Source: Amoebophilaceae bacterium (GTDB lineage Bacteria > Bacteroidota > Bacteroidia > Cytophagales > Amoebophilaceae). Taken from it: a stretch of DNA of 28,012 nt. Position 1 is the stretch's first letter. Each line of letters opens with the position of its first letter. The notes under the pieces were generated by a model, which searched no databases, was not told where the DNA came from, and saw only the letters and a program-made list of their open reading frames with translations. The DNA lies in contig JALOLY010000005.1 of assembly GCA_025455725.1 (NCBI GenBank), forward strand, positions 1 to 28,012, given 5' to 3'. Positions 6,701 to 15,330 of this stretch are shown piece after piece. The position numbers and the translations under genes are program-made.

Positions 6701-8076
6701 TTGCCCTCGATTAACCTAGGCTGGAAAGCCTGGATCCCCAGTCTATGGAGTGTGGGGGCCCTATTGAGTAGCACGGGGTGACCCTTCAGGATATTTTCTA
6801 GGATATCCCAGACGACTGGTGTTTTTTTTTCGACAATCTTCTTGGCGGATTTAACGGTCTTAACAAGCCCACGCTCAAGGAGCTTACGAATAATAAAAGG
6901 CTTGAACAACTCTGCAGCCATATCCTTGGGCAGGCCACACTCGTAAAGCTTAAGCTCAGGCCCTACCACTACTACAGACCTACCTGAATAATCTACACGC
7001 TTTCCTAAAAGATTTTGACGGAATCGCCCCTGTTTCCCCTTGAGCACATCACTCAAAGACTTGAGTGGCCGAGCCCCTTCAGATGCCACAGCATTGACCT
7101 TCCTAGAATTGTCAAACAAGGAGTCTACGGCTTCCTGGAGCATTCTCTTCTCATTTCTAAGAATAACCTCCGGCGCCTTGATCCCAATCAATCTCTTAAG
7201 ACGGTTATTCCTGATGATTACCCTCCTATAAAGATCATTGAGATCCGAAGTGGCAAATCTACCGCCTTCCAGAGGTACAAGAGGCCTTAGCTCAGCAGGT
7301 ATCACTGGAATGATACGCATGACCATCCATTCCGGCTTGTTTTCTACTCTACTCCTTGCCTCTCTAAACGCCTCCACGATCCTCAAGCGTTTGAGTGCAT
7401 CTGCTCGGCGCTGCTGCGAAGTATCATTCGATGCTTGGTCTCTTAACTGAAACGACAATTCATCAAGTTCAATCCTGGATAGAAGCATCTGAATAGCTTC
7501 AGCACCCATCTTAGCGATGAACTTGTTGGGGTCGCTATCATCCAAAAGCTGATTCTCACGAGGAAGCTGATCCAAAATGTCTAGGTACTCCTCTTCAGTG
7601 AGGAAATCCATGTAGTTGATATTATCCTCCGCTTTTATCCCCGGCTGAATGACTATATATCTTTCATAGTAAATAATTTGATCTAGCTTTTTGGCGGGCA
7701 ACCCAAGCAAATAGCCCATCTTATTGGGGAGCGACCTGAAGTACCAAATATGCGCCACAGGCACTACCAGATCAATATGTCCCATTCTGACGCGCCGCAC
7801 CTTTTTTTCGGTCACTTCAACTCCACATCGATCACAGATGATGCCCTTGTATCTAATTCTCTTGTATTTCCCACAATGGCACTCCCAGTCTTTTACAGGC
7901 CCGAATATTCGTTCACAAAACAACCCCCTCATCTCTGGCTTGTGTGTCCTGTAGTTGACTGTTTCGGGTTGAGTAACTTCTCCGCAAGAACGCTCCAGCA
8001 TGACCTCTGGAGAGGCCAGGCTAATGACCACCTCTGAGAACTCACTCTTGGTCTTCTTATCTCTTCTAAGTTTCAT
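3772..8076 (-). CDS. rpoC: DNA-directed RNA polymerase subunit beta'
   Basis: A 1434-aa catalytic subunit of RNA polymerase. N-terminal zinc site: C66, C68, C81 and C84 (CHCG...CDRCGVEV). The catalytic Mg site NADFDGD lies at residues 472-478. Second zinc site: C823, C897, C904 and C907. The trigger-loop region [24 protein letters not shown] is at about 925-948. A long beta-rich insertion (about 960-1130) lies in the trigger loop, as in other Gram-negatives. Oddity: the catalytic motif is followed by T-M-S rather than the almost universal Q-M-A. It lies 56 nt downstream of rpoB and is co-transcribed with it; the hairpin at 3698-3754 probably ends the transcript. The ATG at 8076 gives the canonical N-terminus. 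Confidence 0.97.
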   Translation of the reverse strand: [1434 protein letters not shown]

Positions 8077-8132
8077 AGCTGCTGACTTGACTTATCGTAC
8101 CGTTTAACACCCACGGTGCTGGGGAATTGGAA

Positions 8133-11100
8133 TTACTTGAGGGTGATTTCTAAGCCTAGTCCCCTTAGCTCATGTACCAATACATTGAACGACTCTGGCA
8201 GATTGGGTTGGGGAATATTGCCTCCTTTGACAATCATCTCATAAGCTTTAGAGCGGCCAACCACATCGTCTGATTTGATAGTCAACATTTCTCGCAGGAG
8301 ATGAGCCGCCCCAAAGGCTTCTAGTGCCCATACTTCCATCTCACCGAAACGTTGTCCACCAAACTGTGCCTTCCCGCCCAGCGGCTGTTGTGTAATCAGG
8401 GAGTAAGGCCCCGTAGAACGCGCATGCATCTTTTCATCTACCAGATGCCCCAGTTTGAGCATGTAAATAACACCCGTCGTTATCTTTTGGTCAAACTTCC
8501 TGCCTGTCAAACCATCGTAAAGCTCCGCTTTACCCCAACTAGGTAGGCCAGCCTCTTCTAACTCACGCGCTATATCTTCCATTGAAGCTCCATCAAAAAT
8601 TGGTGTAGCATACTTCCTTCCCAACTTTTGCCCTGCCCAGCCCAACACGGCTTCATAAATTTGTCCCAGGTTCATACGAGACGGCAATCCAAGAGGGCTC
8701 AAAACAATGTCGACAGGTGTACCGTCAGCCAAAAAGGGCATATCCTCTTGGCGAACAATCTTTGCAACAACGCCCTTGTTACCATGTCTACCCGCCATCT
8801 TATCTCCTACTTTTAACTTGCGCTTCTTGGCAACGTACACTTTGGCCAACTTGAGAATGCCGGTTGGAAGGTCATCACCTACCTCCAAAGCAAATCTTTC
8901 TCTCCTGAAGTTGCTGATAATCTTGTTACGTTTTTTACTGTAGTTCTCTATAAGTTGGCACAGTAGGCTGTTCTTCTCTGCATCAGTAGTCCATCGATCC
9001 AGACGCACATCCCCAATCAGGTTTGTCTCCTCGGGAACGCTGTAATTCGCCTCGTCGCGATATATATTTTTCTCTGGAAATAAATTCTCCGCAATCAAAG
9101 CAGTCGTAAATTTTTTCCCCTTACTCACGAGTTCTTCTCCAAACTTATGGTAAACACCCTGGGATACTTCTCCCTCGAGCAGCGTAGCTAGCTTTTTGAT
9201 GGCGATGGACCGCAATTGCAACAAGTTTTTGGCATGCAGCTTCTTCAGTACCTCAAGCTCTTTTTTAACCTTGGCCCTGGCTTTCTTGTCCCTACTGGGT
9301 CTAGTAAAAAGCTTGGTATCTACGACAACTCCATGCATCGAAGGGGGCGCCTTTAGAGAGGCATCCTTTACATCTCCTGCCTTGTCACCAAAAATAGCCC
9401 TCAGCAATTTTTCCTCAGGCGTAGGGTCAGACTCTCCCTTGGGGGTAATTTTTCCTATGAGAATATCACCTTCTCTTATCTCAGTACCCACTTTAACGAT
9501 GCCGTTCTCATCAAGGTGGCTAACCGTTTCTTCACTCACATTAGGTATCTCGGAGGTGAGTTCTTCTTCTCCTAACTTGGTATCTCTCACCGCTAGAGCA
9601 AACTCTTCGATATGTATCGAGGTGAATATGTCTTCTTGCACAACACGCTCTGATATGACAATAGCGTCTTCATAGTTATAGCCTTTCCAAGACATGTACG
9701 CTACTCTCAGATTTCTCCCCAGGGCCAATTCATCACCCTTAGTAGCATACCCTTCACACAGGATCTTCCCGGCTTTTACCTTCTCACCTCTGTGTACTAC
9801 AGGCCTGAGGTTGATGCAGGTACCTTGGTTAGTCCCTCGAAACTTAGTCAAAGGATAGGTTTGCAGTGTGTCATCGAACGCAACAAGCTCTTCTGATTCT
9901 GAGAGCTCATACTTCATGACAATCTTTTCGGCATCCACATAAACTACCACACCATCTTTCTCAGCACACACCAACCCCTTGAAGTCTCTAGCAACACGCT
10001 CCTCAATACCTGTTCCGACGATGGGGGCTTCAGGTTGTACAAGAGGTACAGCCTGCCGTTGCATGTTCGAGCCCATCAAGGCTCGGCTTGCATCATTATG
10101 TTCTAAAAAAGGAATGAGTGCTGCCGCCACAGAAACAATCTGATCAGGCGCTACATCCATGTAAGAAACTTGTTCAGGACTAACAAGGGGGAAATCACCA
10201 ACAAATCTTACCTTGACCTTGTCGTCTAGAAGCTTGCCATCTTTACCAAGCCTTACGTTGGCTTGTGCAATGTTGTGCAAGTCTTCTTCTTCGGCAGTGA
10301 GGTAATGAGGCTTCCCATCTAGCTCTGCTACGCCATGGAGGACCCTTCTGTAAGGAGTCTCAATAAAGCTCATCGCATTGATTCTGGCATGCATGCACAA
10401 ATAAGAGATCAGACCAATGTTGGGACCTTCAGGAGTCTCGATGGCGCAGAGGCGACCCGCGTATGTATAATGGATGTCTCGCGCTTCAAATCCCGCCCTA
10501 TCTTTTGATAGCCCACCGGGACCCAATGAGGAGATTCTCCGCTTGTGTGTCACCTCCGATAGCGGATTCACTTGGTCCATGAATTGCGAAAGCGGATTGG
10601 TACCAAAGAACGAGTTAATGACTGCAGACAGCGTCCTCGCATTAATCAAATCTGCAGGTTTGAAATCTTCGCTATCCCGCACATTCATCCTTTCTCGGAT
10701 AGTTCTGGCCATCCTGGCTAGGCCCACCCCAAACTGCGTATAAAGCTGCTCTCCTACTGTTCGTACCCTTCTATTGCTCAGATGATCTACATCATCTACG
10801 ACTGTTTTGGAGTTGACAAGCCCAATCAAGTATTTTACTATCTGGATGATATCGGCCTTAGTCAGCACACTGACATCAGAAGGAACGTCAATACCAAGCT
10901 TTTTGTTAATTCTGTAGCGTCCTACTTCACCTAGATCATACCGCTTGTTACTAAAAAACAAGCTCTGCACCGTCTCACGTGCAGTTTGCTCGTCGGGTGG
11001 CTCTGCATTCCGTAACTGGCGATAAATCTGCTCAACAGCTTCTCGTTCAGAGTTGGCGTTGTCTTTGTGTAAAGTGTTGTGAATAATGTTGTAGTCTGCT

Positions 11101-12011
11101 ATACTGCTGTCGACTCTATGGAGCAGCACAGACTCAGCACCCGACTCCAAGATAATGCGAACAGCCTCATCAGTCAGGACAGCATCACGCTCTAGCAACA
11201 CCTCACTGCGATCTACTGAGATCAACTCACCAGTATCCTCATCTACAAAATCCTCCGTCCATGTTCTAAGCACGCGGGCTGCTAACTTCCTGCCAAGGTT
11301 ACGATTTAATACTGCTTGCGTGGGTTTGATTTCTTCTGACAACCCGAAAGTTTCCAGAATTCCCTTGTCTGTACCGTAACCGATCGCCCTTAAAAGAGTC
11401 GTGATTGGGAACTTTTTCTTGCGGTCGATATAAGCGTACATGACGCTGTTAACATCTGTAGCAAATTCAATCCATGCTCCTTTGAAGGGGATGATCTTAG
11501 CGGAATAAAGTTTGGTACCACTGGCATGGGTGCTCTGGGCAAAAAATACACCGGGCGATTTGTGTATTTGAAAAACCACTACACGCTCAGCCCCATTGAT
11601 GATGAAAGAACCTTGAGGAGTCATGTAGGGTATATTACCCAAAAATACCTCCTGCTCGATGGTTTCAAAATCTTCGTTTTCTTCACTATTCTGTCGAAGT
11701 CTCAGCTTGGCCTTCAAGGGTACCGCATACGTCACTCCTCGGCCAATGCATTCCTCTGGAGTATATTTAGGAGTGTCTAAGATGTAGTCGATAAGCTCCA
11801 ACACAAAGTTCCCCTTAGAGTCTTCTATGGGAAAGTTTTCCACGAAAACTTTGTAAAGGCCTTCCTTTGAACGCTTTTCGGGGGGATTATCTAGCTGAAA
11901 GAAATCTTTGAATGATTTCAGCTGAAGCTCAAGAAAGTCAGGATAATCTGTAACAGACTTGAGCGCAGCAAAGTTGACTCTTTTACTGATAGGTTTTTTT
12001 TTCTCTGCCAA
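8133..12011 (-). CDS. rpoB: DNA-directed RNA polymerase subunit beta
   Basis: A 1292-aa subunit with all the expected conserved blocks. The rifampicin pocket is at about residues 472-500 (LSQFMDQVNPLSEVTHKRR, then ISSLGPGG). The key residues equivalent to E. coli Q513, D516, H526 and S531 are present as Q476, D479, H489 and S494, so the sequence looks rifampicin-sensitive. ETPEGPNIGLI follows at 525-535. The C-terminal clamp part KVGDKMAGRHGNKGV and the end block GGKAQFGGQRFGEMEVWALEA are intact. It lies 197 nt downstream of rplL, in the same operon, and upstream of rpoC. No truncation or insertion beyond normal Gram-negative size is seen. Confidence 0.97.
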   Translation of the reverse strand: MAEKKKPISKRVNFAALKSVTDYPDFLELQLKSFKDFFQLDNPPEKRSKEGLYKVFVENFPIEDSKGNFVLELIDYILDTPKYTPEECIGRGVTYAVPLKAKLRLRQNSEENEDFETIEQEVFLGNIPYMTPQGSFIINGAERVVVFQIHKSPGVFFAQSTHASGTKLYSAKIIPFKGAWIEFATDVNSVMYAYIDRKKKFPITTLLRAIGYGTDKGILETFGLSEEIKPTQAVLNRNLGRKLAARVLRTWTEDFVDEDTGELISVDRSEVLLERDAVLTDEAVRIILESGAESVLLHRVDSSIADYNIIHNTLHKDNANSEREAVEQIYRQLRNAEPPDEQTARETVQSLFFSNKRYDLGEVGRYRINKKLGIDVPSDVSVLTKADIIQIVKYLIGLVNSKTVVDDVDHLSNRRVRTVGEQLYTQFGVGLARMARTIRERMNVRDSEDFKPADLINARTLSAVINSFFGTNPLSQFMDQVNPLSEVTHKRRISSLGPGGLSKDRAGFEARDIHYTYAGRLCAIETPEGPNIGLISYLCMHARINAMSFIETPYRRVLHGVAELDGKPHYLTAEEEDLHNIAQANVRLGKDGKLLDDKVKVRFVGDFPLVSPEQVSYMDVAPDQIVSVAAALIPFLEHNDASRALMGSNMQRQAVPLVQPEAPIVGTGIEERVARDFKGLVCAEKDGVVVYVDAEKIVMKYELSESEELVAFDDTLQTYPLTKFRGTNQGTCINLRPVVHRGEKVKAGKILCEGYATKGDELALGRNLRVAYMSWKGYNYEDAIVISERVVQEDIFTSIHIEEFALAVRDTKLGEEELTSEIPNVSEETVSHLDENGIVKVGTEIREGDILIGKITPKGESDPTPEEKLLRAIFGDKAGDVKDASLKAPPSMHGVVVDTKLFTRPSRDKKARAKVKKELEVLKKLHAKNLLQLRSIAIKKLATLLEGEVSQGVYHKFGEELVSKGKKFTTALIAENLFPEKNIYRDEANYSVPEETNLIGDVRLDRWTTDAEKNSLLCQLIENYSKKRNKIISNFRRERFALEVGDDLPTGILKLAKVYVAKKRKLKVGDKMAGRHGNKGVVAKIVRQEDMPFLADGTPVDIVLSPLGLPSRMNLGQIYEAVLGWAGQKLGRKYATPIFDGASMEDIARELEEAGLPSWGKAELYDGLTGRKFDQKITTGVIYMLKLGHLVDEKMHARSTGPYSLITQQPLGGKAQFGGQRFGEMEVWALEAFGAAHLLREMLTIKSDDVVGRSKAYEMIVKGGNIPQPNLPESFNVLVHELRGLGLEITLK

Positions 12012-12208
12012 AACACTACGGATTAAAATTCTAGGTGTAGGAAGATGGGTATACTTTCCACGTGCGGAGACGACAGCCTCAGCGGAGCCTACATGAAGGC
12101 TTTAGCCGTTGTTCGGCATGCCTTTTGGGCACAGAGCTGCTTAGTAGCCACAAGGCCCCACTTACAAGACGCGGAAAGCATGCTGCCTTGCTAGGCACTC
12201 CAGCAACT
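12012..12208 (-). promoter_or_regulatory. Structured rplL-rpoB spacer
   Basis: This is the only sizeable gap inside the ribosomal/RNA polymerase gene run. It contains small adjacent hairpins: AGCCT/AGGCT (12086-12090/12097-12101) and GCCG/CGGC (12105-12108/12114-12117). In E. coli the equivalent spacer holds a partial terminator and an RNase III site that set the ratio of L7/L12 to RNA polymerase. A similar job is plausible here but only inferred. Confidence 0.3.
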
Positions 12209-12592
12209 CTACTTGATCTCTACCTCGGCACCTGCCTCTTCAAGTTTAAGCTTAATAGACTCTGCCTCATCCTTGGGAGCCCCTTCCTTAATAGGCTTGG
12301 GTGCCCCATCTACTAGATCCTTTGCTTCTTTCAGCCCTAATCCCGTCATTTCTTTAACAAGCTTGACAACAGTAAGCTTAGAGGTACCTGCCGATTTTAG
12401 AATTACGTCGAAGCTGCTTTTTTCTTCAACAGCTTCAGCACCGCTGTCACTTGCTCCACCAGCCACTACAACAGGAGCAGAAAACGCTGCGGGTTCAATG
12501 CCGTACTGCTCTTTTAATATTGTTGCCAATTCGTTGACTTCCTTAACATTGAGACTAACGAGCTGTTCTGCTACTGCCTTTAAATCTGTCAT
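12209..12592 (-). CDS. rplL: 50S ribosomal protein L7/L12
   Basis: A 127-aa stalk protein. The N-terminal dimerisation helices (about 1-30) are followed by an Ala/Gly/Val-rich hinge (about 35-55). The C-terminal domain has the conserved SSFDVILKSAGTSKLTVVK and EAKDLVDGAPKPIKEG, which recruits translational GTPases such as the EF-Tu encoded upstream. The length is normal. It lies 40 nt after rplJ, whose product L10 anchors the L7/L12 dimers. The longer spacer to rpoB may decouple its high expression from that of polymerase. Confidence 0.97.
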   Translation of the reverse strand: MTDLKAVAEQLVSLNVKEVNELATILKEQYGIEPAAFSAPVVVAGGASDSGAEAVEEKSSFDVILKSAGTSKLTVVKLVKEMTGLGLKEAKDLVDGAPKPIKEGAPKDEAESIKLKLEEAGAEVEIK

Positions 12593-12632
12593 CTTTCGTG
12601 AGATTTTAATTAATAATAGAATAGGTATAAGA

Positions 12633-13172
12633 CTAAGCCCTCTTTTCTGCCAAAGCTTGCACCAAACCTGCCAGCTGGTGCGTACTAGAATGAATTGAAG
12701 CCATGACGCGTGTGACAGGTGACTTCAACAGTCCAATCAATTCACCAAGAAGTTCTGTCCTCGATTTGAGCTGACTTAAGTCGTCTAGATACTGCTCTCC
12801 GACAAACAACTCCTTGTCAATAGACGCTCCCTTGAGGCGTGGAACTTCCAGCTTACGACGACTCCTAAAATCCTTGATAATCTTTGCAGGTATGCTGCCG
12901 GTGTCCTTAGCAAATAGGATACCGGAAAACCCTTGCAAGACTGACTGACGAAAGGCTGAGTAATCCACCCCACTCCCTAGCTTCTCAAGTGCTTTACCGA
13001 TCAGCGTATTTTTTACTACCTGGTATACTACGCCCGCCTGAAAACACTCCTTTCTGAAGTCACCAACCTCCTCCGCATTAAGGCCCTCCGTGTTTACAAC
13101 ATAAAAGTAATCCGTCGAAGAAAGCCGCGCTACAAGAGCCTCTAGAATTCTACTTTTTTCTTTCCTCGTCAT
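12633..13172 (-). CDS. rplJ: 50S ribosomal protein L10
   Basis: A 179-aa protein that begins MTRKEKSRILEALVARL and contains the L10 core GVVYQVVKNTLIGKALEKL at about residues 48-66. It forms the base of the L12 stalk; its C-terminal helix (about 150-179) binds L7/L12 dimers. In E. coli the L10-L12 complex represses its own mRNA, but I cannot identify such a leader here because only 4 nt separate it from rplA upstream. Length and order (rplA, rplJ, rplL) are standard. Confidence 0.96.
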   Translation of the reverse strand: MTRKEKSRILEALVARLSSTDYFYVVNTEGLNAEEVGDFRKECFQAGVVYQVVKNTLIGKALEKLGSGVDYSAFRQSVLQGFSGILFAKDTGSIPAKIIKDFRSRRKLEVPRLKGASIDKELFVGEQYLDDLSQLKSRTELLGELIGLLKSPVTRVMASIHSSTHQLAGLVQALAEKRA

Positions 13173-13176
13173 GTTC

Positions 13177-13875
13177 CTACAGTCCAGGGATGCTGTGTTT
13201 ATCGATGAAAATACTCTGGCTCATGGTGCTAGAAAGGCTAACACTTTTAATGTAATCGCCTTTTGAAGAGGTGGGTTTCAGCTTCACAATACTCCCCAAG
13301 AGTTCAAGTAAGTTGACTTTGAGGTACTCGCTGGAGAAAGAGGCTCTCCCGATGCTCGTATGTACGATGCCATACTTATCTACCTTAAAATCTATTTTCC
13401 CTTTCTTGACCTCCTGTACAGCCTTGCCCACATCCATGGTTACCGTACCCGTCTTGGGGTTAGGCATTAGCCCCCTCGGCCCTAGTATCTTGCCCAGTTT
13501 CCCTACTTTCGCCATCACGGCAGGCATGGTAATGATAGTGTCTACTTGGGTCCAGCCTTGCTCAATCTTCTTCAAATATTCGTCCAGCCCTACATGGTCT
13601 GCGCCTGCTTCTCGTGCCTCTTGCTCTTTATCAGGCGTACATAAAACCAGTACGCTGATTTCTTTGCCGGTGCCATGGGGAAGCACGACCATACCCCTCA
13701 CCATCTGATCCGACTTTCTGGGGTCTACTCCTAGACGAACCGCTATATCTACAGAAGCATCGAACTTTGTGTGGGTAATTTCTCCAACAAGCCGCACCGC
13801 ATTGTCTAAAGGATATATTCTCTTGAGGTCGTACTTTTTAGCAACTTCTCTCTGCTTTTTGGTTAGCCTGGCCAT
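13177..13875 (-). CDS. rplA: 50S ribosomal protein L1
   Basis: A 232-aa protein of normal L1 length. Characteristic stretches are KFDASVDIAVRLGVDPRKSD (about 38-57), VRGMVVLPHGTGKE (about 59-72) and the loop GKLGKILGPRGLMPNPKTGT (about 126-145), all typical of bacterial L1. L1 forms the mobile stalk at the E site and helps release deacylated tRNA. In many bacteria it represses the rplK-rplA message. It lies 3 nt after rplK and 4 nt before rplJ, so all three are surely one transcript. Confidence 0.97.
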   Translation of the reverse strand: MARLTKKQREVAKKYDLKRIYPLDNAVRLVGEITHTKFDASVDIAVRLGVDPRKSDQMVRGMVVLPHGTGKEISVLVLCTPDKEQEAREAGADHVGLDEYLKKIEQGWTQVDTIITMPAVMAKVGKLGKILGPRGLMPNPKTGTVTMDVGKAVQEVKKGKIDFKVDKYGIVHTSIGRASFSSEYLKVNLLELLGSIVKLKPTSSKGDYIKSVSLSSTMSQSIFIDKHSIPGL

Positions 13876-13878
13876 TGA

Positions 13879-14328
13879 TTATTCTTGATTAGTCTGAGGC
13901 GATTCACCACTTATAGTCAATCCTATGCTCCTTGCGGTTCCAGCAATCATTTTCATAGCGGCAGGCAATGAAAAAGCATTCAAGTCTGGCATCTTCAACG
14001 TAGCAATAGCTTCTACATCGCCCCAGGTCACACTACCCACCTTCTTACGGTTAGATTCTGGGGAACCCTTTTTGATCTGAGCCTTCTTCATGAGCAAAAC
14101 GGGAGACGGAGGAGTCTTAACAATGAAATCGAATGACTTGTCCTTATAGACCGTGATAAGAACGGGCAACAGCTCCCCCTGTTTATCCTGGGTTCTGGCA
14201 TTGAACTGCTTACAGAAGTCCATGATATTGACGCCCTTGCTACCAAGAGCCGGCCCCACCGTTCCAGAAGGGCTGGCCACCCCTCCTTGCACTTGCAATT
14301 TGATATAAGTTGCAACTTCCTTCGCCAT
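13879..14328 (-). CDS. rplK: 50S ribosomal protein L11 with altered thiopeptide-site prolines
   Basis: A 149-aa protein with the L11 N-terminal signature KLQVQGGVASPSGTVGPALG and VNIMDFCKQFNAR, and a C-terminal rRNA-binding domain ending in GTARSIGLTI. L11 with 23S rRNA helices 43-44 forms the GTPase-associated centre. The segment usually PSPPVGPALG reads PSGTVGPALG: the prolines at positions 22 and 23 are Gly22 and Thr23. Those prolines line the binding cleft of thiostrepton-type antibiotics, and substitutions there are known to give resistance. I read the codons (CCT TCT GGA ACG) directly from the DNA. It lies 31 nt after nusG. Confidence 0.97.
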   Translation of the reverse strand: MAKEVATYIKLQVQGGVASPSGTVGPALGSKGVNIMDFCKQFNARTQDKQGELLPVLITVYKDKSFDFIVKTPPSPVLLMKKAQIKKGSPESNRKKVGSVTWGDVEAIATLKMPDLNAFSLPAAMKMIAGTARSIGLTISGESPQTNQE

Positions 14329-14359
14329 ATTCTTTGATTAACCTAGAGTGCACTTAATT

Positions 14360-14917
14360 CTAAGCATATTTCTCTACCTGTATGTAACTAAGCTCAACGG
14401 GCGTGTTTCTTTCGAAGATCTTCACTGTGATATTGAGCTTCTTGCGCTCTTCGAATACTTCCTGAATACTCCCCGAAAATCCACTGAAAGGCCCATCGAT
14501 CACCTTCACCATTTCCCCAACCATAAATGGAGACTCTAAAAAGAGCTCACCAGCCTCAGCCTCACCCACTCTGCCTAATATTCTATTTACCTCGGCCTGC
14601 CTGAGTGGGACAGGTTCCTTAGAGGCTCCCCAGCCCCTCGTACTTAGGAACCCCAGCGCTCCGGGAATACTCTTTACGACATGGCCCACTCTCCCATCCG
14701 ACAAGTCAGCACATATAAAGACATAGCCTGGGAAAAAATTACGCTCTTTAAGCTTTCTCTTACCCGCATGCATCTCGTACACTTTATCGATGGGGACAAG
14801 TATCTGCTTCACGCAGCCTTCCAGCTTTTGCCTAGCCAACTCTGCCTCCAGAAAAGACTTGAATTTCTTTTCTTGCCCACTGACCACCTTAAGCACGTAC
14901 CACCTTGGCTCACCCAT
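14360..14917 (-). CDS. nusG: Transcription termination/antitermination factor NusG
   Basis: A 185-aa protein. The NGN domain starts at the N-terminus (PRWYVLKVVSGQEKKFKSFL) and includes the polymerase-binding patch NFFPGYVFI at about residues 61-69. The C-terminal KOW domain follows (FMVGEMVKVIDGPFSGFSGS, about 131-150). NusG binds the beta' clamp and links RNA polymerase to Rho or to ribosomal protein S10. The secE-nusG-rplK order is widely conserved, and secE ends 32 nt upstream. Size and motifs are regular. Confidence 0.96.
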   Translation of the reverse strand: MGEPRWYVLKVVSGQEKKFKSFLEAELARQKLEGCVKQILVPIDKVYEMHAGKRKLKERNFFPGYVFICADLSDGRVGHVVKSIPGALGFLSTRGWGASKEPVPLRQAEVNRILGRVGEAEAGELFLESPFMVGEMVKVIDGPFSGFSGSIQEVFEERKKLNITVKIFERNTPVELSYIQVEKYA

Positions 14918-14949
14918 CGTAAACGCAACAGTTTTTCCCTACTTCAGCC

Positions 14950-15141
14950 CTAAAAAGCACTGTAGAGCCAGGAAATAGCATTTTTAAAGATCAAGTCTAT
15001 GCAACCGATAACAACGGCAAAAGTGAAGGAAGCGGCTAGAACCAACACCGAGCTACGCTGGAGTTCATCGTAGACGGGCCAAACAACCTTATGCCTCATT
15101 TCGTCTATAGACCCAAGAACAAACGTCTTTATTTTTGACAT
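14950..15141 (-). CDS. secE: Preprotein translocase subunit SecE
   Basis: A 63-aa, single-span SecE of the short type: an amphipathic helix with EMRHKVVWPVYDELQRSS at about residues 14-31, then one membrane helix (about 33-58). It stabilises SecY in the Sec channel. The ATG at 15141 (MSKIKTF) is preferred. An in-frame ATG at 15156 would put the start inside the 3' end of tRNA-Trp. The tRNA-Trp/secE/nusG arrangement is standard. Confidence 0.93.
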   Translation of the reverse strand: MSKIKTFVLGSIDEMRHKVVWPVYDELQRSSVLVLAASFTFAVVIGCIDLIFKNAISWLYSAF

Positions 15142-15153
15142 ACCGTCATTTCG

Positions 15154-15226
15154 CACGGGTGGAGAGACTCGAACTCCCAGCCAATGGTTTTGGAGACCAC
15201 TACTCTACCAATTGAGCTACACCCGT
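15154..15226 (-). tRNA. trnW: tRNA-Trp (anticodon CCA)
   Basis: A 73-nt cloverleaf. Acceptor ACGGGTG/CACCCGT, D-arm GCTC...GAGT, anticodon loop CTCCAAA on stem GTGGT/ACCAT, T-arm GGGAG TTCGAGT CTCTC, discriminator G. The CCA tail is not encoded. It lies between tuf and secE, its conserved position in many bacteria. Confidence 0.96.
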
Positions 15227-15330
15227 GTAGCGATCTCAAATGGTGTGCAAGTCTACGCAAACCAGCCATCATAAACAAGCACATCCCCCCGAAAGAGTAA
15301 TGTGCTTGCGACACAATGTGATGAGTGCAG

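Noticed and set aside
9196..9675. 159-codon plus-strand open frame inside rpoB
   Set aside because: It is antisense to strongly conserved rpoB codons, Ser/Thr/Leu-rich with no family features: a shadow of the real gene. The same holds for the antisense frames at 12213-12698, 13271-13708 and 15539-16006.
15142..15156. Upstream start for secE (ATG at 15156)
   Set aside because: It would place the first codon inside tRNA-Trp and add non-conserved residues; ATG 15141 gives the normal N-terminus.
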